This document shows, piece after piece, positions 1 to 7,940 of a stretch of DNA of 56,273 nucleotides. The stretch is taken from NCBI RefSeq assembly GCF_014837035.1, contig NZ_JACSPS010000001.1, positions 1-56,273 of the forward strand, written 5' to 3'. The notes under the pieces are model-generated. The model saw nothing but the letters and a program-made list of their open reading frames with translations. It had not been told where the DNA came from and did no database searches. Positions within the stretch are counted from its first letter, which is position 1. The number at the start of each line of letters is the position of its first letter. The DNA is from Kaistella pullorum (GTDB lineage Bacteria > Bacteroidota > Bacteroidia > Flavobacteriales > Weeksellaceae). A program made the translations under genes and the position numbers.

Positions 1-68
1 ATCTATCAACATTTTCGCCCTTAAAAATAATGCTCTTCTGCGCTCCCCCTTCTCTCGATTTGGGACTG

Positions 69-76
69 CAAAGATA
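69..76 (-). promoter_or_regulatory. Candidate leftward promoter -7 box
   Basis: On the minus strand the sequence TATCTTTG matches the Bacteroidota -7 box TAnnTTTG, and a TTTG lies 19 bases further upstream (96-99), as expected for the -33 element. It would transcribe towards the left edge, where an ATG at 12-10 could start a gene lying outside the window. The first 264 bases otherwise contain no convincing gene. Confidence 0.4.
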
Positions 77-196
77 CGCACTCTGCCCAATAATCCAAAC
101 CAAACCCCGGAAAATTTTTTCCACATTCCACAACTCACTGATTATGCGGGGGAAAAATTTTGCCGGAAGTTTCCCAATAGTAACGATTAACCCGCC

Positions 197-236
197 CCTG
201 CCACGGCAGGACATAAAAAATCCCGCCGAGGCGGGA
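197..236 (-). terminator. Hairpins ending the gcvH-VanZ unit
   Basis: Reading leftward, TCCCGCC / GGCGGGA (221-236) forms a GC-rich stem with a 2-3 nt loop followed by a T-run, a typical intrinsic terminator. A second small stem, CCTGCC / GGCAGG, sits just beyond it at 197-210. Confidence 0.7.
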
Positions 237-264
237 AAGGTATATCTTCAAAAAGATTTTATAC

Positions 265-666
265 TTATATATTATACGACCTTAACTTTATAAATATATA
301 GTATCCAGCCAGAACACCCACAGTGTCTGCAACGAGGTCAAGCCCTTCCAGGGAACGGCCAAAGCCCATCACATCCTGCAAAATTTCTGTAAGTATAGAA
401 TAGATGAGCATCACCTGTATATATATAGTAAACCTGGTTTTTGGGTATGCGGCCATAAAACAGAAGCCGAGCAAACCAAAGATACTTAGGTGCAACAGCT
501 TATCAATCCCCGAAAACATAAATGGATATTCAAGGTTTTCAACTCCCGGCCGCAGAAGCATATATGTAAGAAATGCCCAATAAATGGGCAAAATCTTTTT
601 AAAAAGTTTTGAAATCTTATCCAAGAGATTCCTGATATTGCTCGGCCGTAAGCAATTCCGAGGCAT
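265..666 (-). CDS. VanZ-like family membrane protein
   Basis: Small protein of up to 133 residues with about four hydrophobic segments. The central stretch containing FSGIDKLLHLSIFGLLGFC and the later EILQDVMGFGRSLEGLD match the VanZ-like family. The true role of these proteins is mostly unknown; VanZ itself gives low-level teicoplanin resistance. The frame overlaps the end of gcvH by 50 bases if the ATG at 666 is used. A TTG at 624, which overlaps the gcvH stop by 8 bases, would give a more usual junction, so the start is uncertain. It is probably co-transcribed with gcvH. Confidence 0.75.
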   Translation of the reverse strand: MPRNCLRPSNIRNLLDKISKLFKKILPIYWAFLTYMLLRPGVENLEYPFMFSGIDKLLHLSIFGLLGFCFMAAYPKTRFTIYIQVMLIYSILTEILQDVMGFGRSLEGLDLVADTVGVLAGYYIFIKLRSYNI

Positions 667-994
667 CTACATCTTCTGCCAACTCCAACTTGATGATCCA
701 CCCATTACCGTAAGGATCGGTATTCAACAGTTCGGGCTGACTTTCAAGTTCTTCATTAAACTCTGCCACCTTTCCAGGCAATGGTAAAAACAGGTCTGAA
801 ACTGTCTTTACAGCTTCTACGCTGCCAAAAACATCGTTCTCCGCCAGTTCGTCACCCACGGTGTCCACATCTACAAAAACTATATCACCCAATTCGCCCT
901 GGGCAAAATCTGTAATTCCGATGGTAGCGATGTTACCTTCGATTCTAATCCATTCATGCTCTTTGGTGTACCTTAATTCAGACGGTGTGTTCAT
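617..994 (-). CDS. gcvH: Glycine cleavage system H protein
   Basis: 125 residues, the usual length for the H protein. It carries the aminomethyl group from glycine between the P, T and L proteins on a lipoyl arm. The lipoylation motif FGSVEAVKTVSDL is present, with K63 as the modified lysine, and the N-terminus LRYTKEHEWIRIEG is typical. No other gcv genes lie nearby, so the gene is dispersed, as is common in Bacteroidota. It is the first gene of a leftward pair with the VanZ-like gene. Confidence 0.97.
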   Translation of the reverse strand: MNTPSELRYTKEHEWIRIEGNIATIGITDFAQGELGDIVFVDVDTVGDELAENDVFGSVEAVKTVSDLFLPLPGKVAEFNEELESQPELLNTDPYGNGWIIKLELAEDVDASELLTAEQYQESLG

Positions 995-1108
995 TTTCTT
1001 TAATTTAATTCTTCAAAAATAATTAAAAAATACCATACGGGTAGTCTTTAGAGACTTTATTATATGTAGATCTGAATTGCTTTTACCGTACAGCACGTCT
1101 ATAATCGA

Positions 1109-1116
1109 TATCTTTG
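1109..1116 (+). promoter_or_regulatory. -7 box of the aldehyde dehydrogenase promoter
   Basis: TATCTTTG fits the Bacteroidota -7 consensus TAnnTTTG and lies 42 bases before the ATG of the downstream gene. No clear -33 TTTG was found at the expected spacing. Confidence 0.5.
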
Positions 1117-1158
1117 TAGAAGTATGAGCTGCTGCAGCCATTATTAAAAATATAAAAG

Positions 1159-2445
1159 ATGACTTTACAAAAGAAATTAGAGGCCGCCGACAAATCTTTC
1201 AGAAACTGGAGAGCGGTTCCGTTTGTACAGAAACAGAAACTACTGCTGAAACTGGCAAAGACTCTCGACAAAAACAAAAAATCATACGCGGAAAACATCA
1301 CAAAGGAGATGAAGAAGCCCATTTCTCAATCTATTGCAGAGGTAGAGAAGTGCGCACTGATGACCAGATACTATGCAAACGCAAAAAACGTACTTGCCCC
1401 TGAAAAGATTGAAACCGAATTCCGCGTTTCAGAAATTCATTACGCGCCCCTGGGCGTAGTTTTAGGTGTGATGCCCTGGAATTTTCCGTTTTGGCAAGTC
1501 CTCCGGTTTGCGGTGCCGGCCATATTGGCGGGTAACGCGGTCGTATTGAAGCATGCTTCAATCTGTTTTGGCAGCGGAAAACTGATTGAAAAACTGTTTC
1601 TGGATGCAGGTTTCCCAAAAGGCGTCTTTCAAAATCTTGAAATTGGACATTCTGAAGTAAAGACTGTGCTTGAAAATCCCATCGTGAGGGCTGTAAGTCT
1701 TACGGGAAGTGAAAAGGCCGGCGCAGAAGTGGCTTCGATAGCCGGAAAAAACATTAAAAAATCTTTGTTGGAGCTTGGCGGAAGCGATGCGTTCATCATT
1801 TTGGATGATGCAGATCTGAAGAAAGCCGCAAAAAGTGCTGCCAAAGCAAGACTCCAAAATTGCGGACAGGCCTGTAACGCCGGCAAACGGTTCATCATTC
1901 AAAAAAATGTGCTGAAAGAATTTTTGCCCATCTTCATTAAAGAATATCAGAAATACGTCCCCGCAGACCCAATGGAAAAGGACACCAAACTTACAGGAAT
2001 GGCGCGTCCGGATCTTGCCGACGAACTTGAAAAGCAATATAAAAAGTCTTTGAAAAACGGTGCGGAAGTTATATTACCGCTCGAAAGGATTTCAGATTAC
2101 GAATTTAATCCCGGACTGATGATGGTGAAAAAAGGCAATCCGGTTTTGCAGGAAGAACTTTTTGGTCCGCTGGGTATTGTGATGGTTGCCAAAAATGATG
2201 TTGAAGCGCTGGAACTGGCGAATGACATTCCGTTTGGGCTTGGAAATTCGGTTTGGACCAAAGATAAGAAACGTCAACAGTTCTTTATCGAAAATCTTGA
2301 ATCGGGAACGGTGAGCTTAAACAAAGAAACAAGTTCCGACCCAAGATTGCCTTTTGGTGGTGCAAAATCATCCGGGTACGGGACCGAACTTTCGCTTATC
2401 GCGCTGAAAGAATTTGTAACCGCAAAAACTATCGTCGGTCATTAG
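1159..2445 (+). CDS. NAD(P)-dependent aldehyde dehydrogenase (succinate-semialdehyde dehydrogenase-like)
   Basis: 428 residues. It oxidises an aldehyde to an acid with NAD(P). The fold markers are the PWNFPFW segment near residue 105, the catalytic glutamate in LELGGSD, and the catalytic cysteine in NCGQACNAGKRF. The C-terminal RLPFGGAKSSGYG also fits. It most resembles the short succinate-semialdehyde dehydrogenases of the Sad/YneI and GabD groups and is a little shorter than the usual ~455 residues. It stands alone with its own promoter, so the substrate cannot be fixed from context. Confidence 0.88.
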   Translation: MTLQKKLEAADKSFRNWRAVPFVQKQKLLLKLAKTLDKNKKSYAENITKEMKKPISQSIAEVEKCALMTRYYANAKNVLAPEKIETEFRVSEIHYAPLGVVLGVMPWNFPFWQVLRFAVPAILAGNAVVLKHASICFGSGKLIEKLFLDAGFPKGVFQNLEIGHSEVKTVLENPIVRAVSLTGSEKAGAEVASIAGKNIKKSLLELGGSDAFIILDDADLKKAAKSAAKARLQNCGQACNAGKRFIIQKNVLKEFLPIFIKEYQKYVPADPMEKDTKLTGMARPDLADELEKQYKKSLKNGAEVILPLERISDYEFNPGLMMVKKGNPVLQEELFGPLGIVMVAKNDVEALELANDIPFGLGNSVWTKDKKRQQFFIENLESGTVSLNKETSSDPRLPFGGAKSSGYGTELSLIALKEFVTAKTIVGH

Positions 2446-2474
2446 ATCAGTTCTCACGAAGACAATTTTCCACA

Positions 2475-2495
2475 AACTCTGATTTATTCAGGGTT
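2475..2495. terminator. Terminator between convergent genes
   Basis: AACTCTGA / TTCAGGGTT forms an 8-bp stem with a short loop, followed on the plus strand by TTTTTTATTTT. It ends the aldehyde dehydrogenase gene and may also stop the converging ABC transporter transcript. Confidence 0.6.
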
Positions 2496-2497
2496 TT

Positions 2498-4246
2498 TTA
2501 TTTTGCACTCTCTTCTACTTCGTGTTTCAGCTGGGCTTTATACAACGTTGCGTAGTAGCCATTTTTATTGAGCAATTCGAGATGTTTACCTTCTTCTACA
2601 ATTTTCCCGTGCTCCATCACGATGATCTTATCGGCTTTTTCGATTGTTGAAAGCCTGTGCGCGATGATAATTGAAGTTCGGTTTTTTGTAATTTTTTCGG
2701 TAGCGCGCTGAATCAGTTTCTCACTTTCGTGGTCGATGGAAGAAGTCGCTTCGTCGAGGATCAAAATTTTCGGATCCGAAAGATAAGCTCTTAGAAATGA
2801 TAACAGCTGTCTTTGACCTAATGAAATTGAGGATCCGCGTTCGCGCACCACATAATCGTAACCGCCCGGCAGGGATTCAATAAAATCATCCACTTCAATG
2901 TCCTTCGCTACCTGTTTGATTTTCTCTAAAGTCACCGTCTCGTCACCGAACGCCAGATTCTCGAAAATAGTACCGTGGAAAAGGAACACATCCTGCAATA
3001 CGACGCCGATATGGCTGCGAAGGTTGTACAGTTCGTAATCTTTTAGATCTACATCATCAAGCAAAATCTTACCGGAATTGATGTCATACAAACGCGTGAT
3101 CAAACTGATGATCGTAGATTTTCCCGCACCTGTAGCTCCTACGATCGCGACTGTCTGTCCCGGTTCTACTTTAAAACTGATCCCTTTCAGTACCTCCTGC
3201 TTTTCATCATAGGAAAAATGCACATTGCGGAACTCAATTCTTCCGTCATATTTATCTTTAATGATTTTCCCCTCATTGGGCAGCGCAAAATCTTCATCCA
3301 TAACTCCTAAAACCCGCTCTGCGCCTACTATTCCACGCTGGATATTATTAAATCTGTCCGCGATTTGTCTTAAAGGCCTGATCAGCATCGAAATATATTG
3401 GATAAACGCAATCACCACCCCCGCCGAAATGGTGATGTAACCCCCATAAAACAAAATGAAACCGATGAATAGTGAGGAAATAAGTTCAACAACGGGAAAG
3501 AAAAGCGAAAAAATGAAAACCGTTCGGAGCAACGCTGCTTTCAGTGTGATGTTGATGGAATCAAACTTCTGAAATTCGGCTGCCTCCCGGTTAAATACCT
3601 GGATTATGGACATACCTGAAAGCCTTTCCTGCACGAAAGAGTTTTGGTTTGCAGTCCACGTTCTCTCGTCACCGAAGGCTTTTTTGAGTCTCTTCTGAAA
3701 AAATCTTGTGATCACCACCATTAGCGGCAAAATCGCAAGTGAGATGTAACTGAGGTGAACGTCAACCTGAAACATCATGATGAGAACAAACACAATGCGC
3801 AGAATATCCCCGAAAACCATCAGGAAACCGTCCGTATAAACCGTCGCGATGGTTTCTACATCACCTACAGCGCGCGTAACTAGCTGCCCCAAAGCCGTTT
3901 TATCAAAAAATGACGTCCGGAAATAGATTAATTTATGGTAAAGACGTTCGCGGATATCGCGGATTACGTTTTGTGAGATGAAATTTGAAAAGTAGACGAG
4001 GAAAAAGTTAAGGATTGTTTCTCCGAAAACCAGCGCAACCAGTATGTAAATATGCTTCATCATCAGCTCTTTGTCTTTGAGCTGAATGATGTCTGTATCC
4101 ACAATCTGCATGGTGAGGTAAGGCCGGTAAGTAGAAATTACCGAAAGCAAAATAGAGATAATAAGCGTAATGATGAACCAGGACCGGAACTTCATCCCAA
4201 TTCTGAACAGTCTTTTAATAATATCCCAGGTTGATTGTTTCTTCAT
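2498..4246 (-). CDS. ABC transporter, fused permease/ATPase (MsbA/MdlB-type exporter)
   Basis: 582 residues. An N-terminal six-helix exporter domain (about 1-320) is followed by a nucleotide-binding domain. The Walker A motif is VAIVGATGAGKST, the signature is ISLGQRQLLS (SLGQR rather than the common LSGGQ), Walker B is ILILDEATSSID, and the H-loop is IIIAHRLST. Half-transporters of this layout act as dimers in the inner membrane to export lipids, drugs or peptides. No partner gene is adjacent, so a homodimer is likely; the cargo is unknown. Confidence 0.9.
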   Translation of the reverse strand: MKKQSTWDIIKRLFRIGMKFRSWFIITLIISILLSVISTYRPYLTMQIVDTDIIQLKDKELMMKHIYILVALVFGETILNFFLVYFSNFISQNVIRDIRERLYHKLIYFRTSFFDKTALGQLVTRAVGDVETIATVYTDGFLMVFGDILRIVFVLIMMFQVDVHLSYISLAILPLMVVITRFFQKRLKKAFGDERTWTANQNSFVQERLSGMSIIQVFNREAAEFQKFDSINITLKAALLRTVFIFSLFFPVVELISSLFIGFILFYGGYITISAGVVIAFIQYISMLIRPLRQIADRFNNIQRGIVGAERVLGVMDEDFALPNEGKIIKDKYDGRIEFRNVHFSYDEKQEVLKGISFKVEPGQTVAIVGATGAGKSTIISLITRLYDINSGKILLDDVDLKDYELYNLRSHIGVVLQDVFLFHGTIFENLAFGDETVTLEKIKQVAKDIEVDDFIESLPGGYDYVVRERGSSISLGQRQLLSFLRAYLSDPKILILDEATSSIDHESEKLIQRATEKITKNRTSIIIAHRLSTIEKADKIIVMEHGKIVEEGKHLELLNKNGYYATLYKAQLKHEVEESAK

Positions 4247-4319
4247 ATTCGCTTAAAATTCTGTGCAAATTTAGTGATTTAGTATTGATGGAGCCTTTAC
4301 AGATTACCGGCAGAAAATG

Positions 4320-5069
4320 CTAATCAAATAGTATTCGCTCAAAATCATAACCTACGTCCACCAAAAAAAGACCTTGAGGCGGTGCCGATGTTCCCGCTTT
4401 GCCGCGGTCTTTTGCTTCAATGATATCTCTGAAGTCTTCGATTGAAATTTTGCCGTTGCCAATTTCAATCATCGTGCCGACAATGGCGCGGACCATATTG
4501 CGCAAAAAGCGGTCTGCAGAAACAGTAAATTTAAGTTCAGTGCCGGTTTTGGTCCATTCTGCGAGATAGATTTTGCAGTTGTTGGTTTTGTTATCGGTGT
4601 GCAGTTTGGAAAAACTGGTGAAGTCTTCATACTCTGAAAGGATTTGGCATGCCTCATTCATTCTCTCCAAGTCAAGCGTACGATTGATGATTTGCCACGA
4701 AAAATCATTCAGGAACGGATTTTTTTCCAGCGAAACGATGTACTCGTAGGTTCGGAAAGTCGCATCAAATCTGGCATGCGCATCATTAGTTACTTTAAAG
4801 ACATTTTTCGCAGCAATATCATTGGGCAAAAAACTATTGAGGCGATATACGAGATTTTGCGGAATATCTGAATCTAGATCAAAATGTGCGAAAATCTTTT
4901 TAGCATGCACACCCGAATCAGTGCGGCCCGCTCCGGTTATTTTGATATCGCTGCGAAGTATGGTCGACAGGGCTTTTTCAAAGACTTCCTGAACGGTGAT
5001 TTGTCCTGGTTGAATTTGATAGCCGAAATAATTTTTGCCGTGGTAAGCAAATTCTATAAAATATCGCAT
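4320..5069 (-). CDS. truA: tRNA pseudouridine(38-40) synthase TruA
   Basis: 249 residues, the normal length. It converts U38-U40 of the anticodon stem-loop of many tRNAs to pseudouridine. The N-terminus MRYFIEFAYHGKNYFGYQIQ is characteristic. The catalytic aspartate is in GAGRTDSGVHA near residue 51, and the C-terminal RFLRNMVRAIVG is also present. It follows the ABC transporter upstream boundary by about 70 bases and is divergent from the phosphoesterase at 5132. Confidence 0.96.
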   Translation of the reverse strand: MRYFIEFAYHGKNYFGYQIQPGQITVQEVFEKALSTILRSDIKITGAGRTDSGVHAKKIFAHFDLDSDIPQNLVYRLNSFLPNDIAAKNVFKVTNDAHARFDATFRTYEYIVSLEKNPFLNDFSWQIINRTLDLERMNEACQILSEYEDFTSFSKLHTDNKTNNCKIYLAEWTKTGTELKFTVSADRFLRNMVRAIVGTMIEIGNGKISIEDFRDIIEAKDRGKAGTSAPPQGLFLVDVGYDFERILFD

Positions 5070-5131
5070 GAGGGCAAATTTCCTAAAATATATCGGTAAA
5101 AATTAGATAAAAATATAGTAATTTGTGAGGT

Positions 5132-5626
5132 ATGAAAAACATTTTGCTGCTTTCGGACACGCATTCGCACTTGGATGAAAGAATACTGGAATATGCGCAG
5201 CAGGTCGATGAAATCTGGCATTGCGGCGATTTTGGTAATATGGAAATAGTGCAGCAGTTAGAAAAAATAAAGCCGCTGCGTGGCGTCTATGGAAATATAG
5301 ACAGCTATACGATTCGCGCGTCGTTTCCGGAAGTTTTACGGTTTACATGCGAGAATGTGGAAGTTCTGATGATCCACATTGGCGGCTATCCCGGGAAATA
5401 TTCACCACTCGCGAAAACTGAAATTCAAAAACAGGCACCTAAACTCTTTGTTTCCGGCCATTCGCACATCCTGAAAGCGATGTATGACCAGAAAAACAGT
5501 TTGTTGCATCTTAATCCCGGCGCCTGCGGCAGATCGGGCTGGCACAAAATGCGGACGATGATGCGGTTTCAGATCAATGGTGATCAGATTGAAAATCTTG
5601 AAGTGATTGAATTAGGTACCAGGTAG
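5132..5626 (+). CDS. YfcE/MJ0936-family metallophosphoesterase
   Basis: 164 residues, a compact calcineurin-like phosphoesterase. The metal-binding motifs are LLLSDTHSHLD at the N-terminus, HCGDFGN, VYGNID, and GHSHILK near the C-terminus, followed by LNPGACG. Family members cleave phosphodiesters in vitro, but the natural substrate is generally unknown. It has its own start in the short divergent gap next to truA. Confidence 0.92.
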   Translation: MKNILLLSDTHSHLDERILEYAQQVDEIWHCGDFGNMEIVQQLEKIKPLRGVYGNIDSYTIRASFPEVLRFTCENVEVLMIHIGGYPGKYSPLAKTEIQKQAPKLFVSGHSHILKAMYDQKNSLLHLNPGACGRSGWHKMRTMMRFQINGDQIENLEVIELGTR

Positions 5627-5657
5627 GTTTGCTTTAAATATAAATGGTAACGAATAG

Positions 5658-6545
5658 CTATTTTTTTTTCGTGACCGAATCATAGATACTGTGTACCAAA
5701 CCGTCTGCAACTGAAATTTTTGGTACAAATATTTTGTTTATATCACCCCATTCCATCACTTTCGTAAAAATCTGAAGCGCCGGCACCAGCACATCTGCGC
5801 GGTCTTCCCGAAGATTATGTTTGGCCATCCGCTCAGGAACCGACAATTTATATAAATTTTTATACCAGGTTTTCAGACCCGAAAGTACCAGCGGATTTCC
5901 GTCTTTCGTCTTGCTCATCGAGAAGATTTTGTTGATGTTTCCTCCGGAGCCAATCGCAACCAATGGTTTTTTACTGTTGATATTTCGCCGGATCTCCTCT
6001 TTCATCTCTTTCCAGTGATCTTCATTTACCTGGTTATTCAGCAAACGTATCGTTCCGATGTCAAATGAACGCGAATATTTTCGCTGGCCGTTTTCGAAAA
6101 AAGTAAGTTCCGTACTTCCGCCACCCACATCGATGTAGAGATAAGCAAAATCTTTATCAAGCCCTTCTGCAATATGATTTTCAAAAACCAGGGCCGCTTC
6201 CGCGTCACCACTTATTATTTCAATATCGATTCCGGATTCCTCTTTTACCTGCTTAATGATGTCGCGGCCGTTTCTCGCGTCCCGCATAGCACTCGTGGCG
6301 CAGGCGCGGTAATGCTCTACCTTGTAAACCTTCATCATACCACTGAAGATGCGCATACTTCCTGTGAGCATTTCCTTCCTTTCCTCGCCTATCTCACCTT
6401 TGGCAAAAACGTCAAAACCCAGCCGCAGCGGTATACGCAGAAGATTCAGTTTCGTGAATTCGGCCTTGCCATTCTTTACTGCCTTTACTTCGGAAATCAG
6501 CAGACGCGCCGCGTTGCTGCCGATATCTATTGCTGCGATGATCAT
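5658..6545 (-). CDS. Ppx/GppA-family phosphatase (exopolyphosphatase-like)
   Basis: 295 residues covering only the N-terminal actin-like Ppx/GppA phosphatase module. The nucleotide-binding motifs are AAIDIGSNAARLLIS at the N-terminus and IDVGGGSTELTFF near residue 140, followed by AIGSGGNINKIF. The C-terminal HD-like domain of E. coli Ppx is absent, which is usual in Bacteroidota. It may hydrolyse polyphosphate or pppGpp. A polyphosphate kinase gene lies at 43828 in the same window but not in the same operon. Confidence 0.88.
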   Translation of the reverse strand: MIIAAIDIGSNAARLLISEVKAVKNGKAEFTKLNLLRIPLRLGFDVFAKGEIGEERKEMLTGSMRIFSGMMKVYKVEHYRACATSAMRDARNGRDIIKQVKEESGIDIEIISGDAEAALVFENHIAEGLDKDFAYLYIDVGGGSTELTFFENGQRKYSRSFDIGTIRLLNNQVNEDHWKEMKEEIRRNINSKKPLVAIGSGGNINKIFSMSKTKDGNPLVLSGLKTWYKNLYKLSVPERMAKHNLREDRADVLVPALQIFTKVMEWGDINKIFVPKISVADGLVHSIYDSVTKKK

Positions 6546-6603
6546 GTTCAGAAATAATTTGTGTTAATTTTTTCCAATCAACTATTTAATTCAAATAGCA
6601 ATT

Positions 6604-7083
6604 TTAAAGGAAGGATGCATCAAATGAAAAGGGCAAAAGATCGCGAACCGAGTTGGTTTTGAAAATTTCCCCGTCCAGCGAAGCAAAATAAATTTCAATT
6701 CCCTCTTTTTGGTTGGCTTCATATTCCAGGATAGACTGTCGGCAAGCTCCGCAGGGTGGAATTGGAGTTGAAGACAAAGCGGTTTCCGGCGCACCAATGA
6801 CGAATAATTTCTTGATCTTTTCACCTGGAAAGTTCGCGGCTGTCCAGAAAATCGTGGTTCTTTCGGCGCAAAGACCTGACGGATATGCGGCATTTTCCTG
6901 ATTACTGCCGGTAATGATCTCGCCGCTTTCGAGCAACAGTGCGCAGCCTACCGTGAAGTGAGAATATTGGGCGTACGCTTTCTCCCGGATTTTTTTGGCT
7001 GCATCAAAGAGTTTCTTCTCCGTGTCGTCGAGCATTTCATAATTGGGGATCGCGTAAAAATTAATTTTAAGTTCTTTTACCAT
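6604..7083 (-). CDS. cdd: Cytidine deaminase
   Basis: 159 residues from the ATG at 7083. This start, giving MVKELKINFY, was preferred over one 51 bases upstream because it matches the usual N-terminus. The enzyme deaminates cytidine and deoxycytidine in pyrimidine salvage. The zinc site is seen in LCAERTTIF (Cys plus the proton-shuttling Glu) and in PPCGACRQSI (two further Cys). The context gives no operon partner. Confidence 0.93.
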   Translation of the reverse strand: MVKELKINFYAIPNYEMLDDTEKKLFDAAKKIREKAYAQYSHFTVGCALLLESGEIITGSNQENAAYPSGLCAERTTIFWTAANFPGEKIKKLFVIGAPETALSSTPIPPCGACRQSILEYEANQKEGIEIYFASLDGEIFKTNSVRDLLPFSFDASFL

Positions 7084-7354
7084 TTTTGAAAATTGGGGAG
7101 TAAATATACCTAATAAATTCGACGTCAAACCCATTGTCGGGTAAAAATCAGTGTTTTGAAAAGATGCAAATGTTGTGACAATTTTAACGGAGGGGCCTAA
7201 TATTTTGGTTTAACATTTGATTCAAATTGTCCCGAATTAATAACCTTTTTCAAACCCCACTTTCACGTCAACAGGTGACAAACAATCATTTCCGACTGCT
7301 TTGCACCAGACGTCTTTGAACTTTTAAAAAATCACACACATTAAATATTAACAT

Positions 7355-7921
7355 ATGGAAACCAACAAAACAAAATCAAAAAAAACAGAGCAAGCTGCAG
7401 AGGCCGGCTCACTCCGAGACCTCTTTATCACCGGGTTGAAAGACATTTACTATGCTGAAAACGCGCTTCTGAAAGCACTTCCTGAAATGTACGAGAAAGC
7501 CACCGATGTAAAACTGAAAACGGCGATAAAAGACCACATCTTACAGACAGAAATGCAGGTAGTCCGACTTGAAAAGTCCTTTGAACTGCTTGGTATGAAA
7601 GCAGAAGCCAAAAAATGCCAGGCAATTGAAGGCATTATCGCTGAAGGCCGCGAAACTGTAAGCTCAGCCGCAGAAGGACCTGTTCGCGATGCCGCAATCA
7701 TCGGCAGTTCCCAGAAAGTGGAGCATTACGAGATGGCTGCTTACGGAACCCTCGCAGCTCACGCAAAAGTTCTGAATGAGCGAGAAGTCCTTGATTTGCT
7801 GCTTCGCACATTGGGTGAAGAAAAGAAATCAGACTGTCTGCTTACCACCATAGCAGATACAGAGTTGAATTCACAGGCTGCCGGCGGCATGCATCAGTCT
7901 AAAGATTTTAAAGCCGTATAA
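7355..7921 (+). CDS. DUF892 ferritin-like protein (YciE/YciF family)
   Basis: 188 residues. After a Lys-rich N-terminal tail, SLRDLFITGLKDIYYAENALLKALPEM begins a four-helix ferritin-like bundle with carboxylate and His residues, including EHYEMAAYGTL. This is typical of the YciE/YciF family, which is linked to stress in enterobacteria, though its reaction is not established. The stop is 19 bases before the catalase gene, so the two probably form one oxidative-stress transcript. Confidence 0.9.
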   Translation: METNKTKSKKTEQAAEAGSLRDLFITGLKDIYYAENALLKALPEMYEKATDVKLKTAIKDHILQTEMQVVRLEKSFELLGMKAEAKKCQAIEGIIAEGRETVSSAAEGPVRDAAIIGSSQKVEHYEMAAYGTLAAHAKVLNEREVLDLLLRTLGEEKKSDCLLTTIADTELNSQAAGGMHQSKDFKAV

Positions 7922-7940
7922 CTTTTAAGCAACCTAAATT

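Noticed and set aside
30..293. Open frame of 87 codons at the left edge
   Set aside because: It crosses a leftward promoter and a terminator hairpin, has poor codon pattern, and resembles no known protein.
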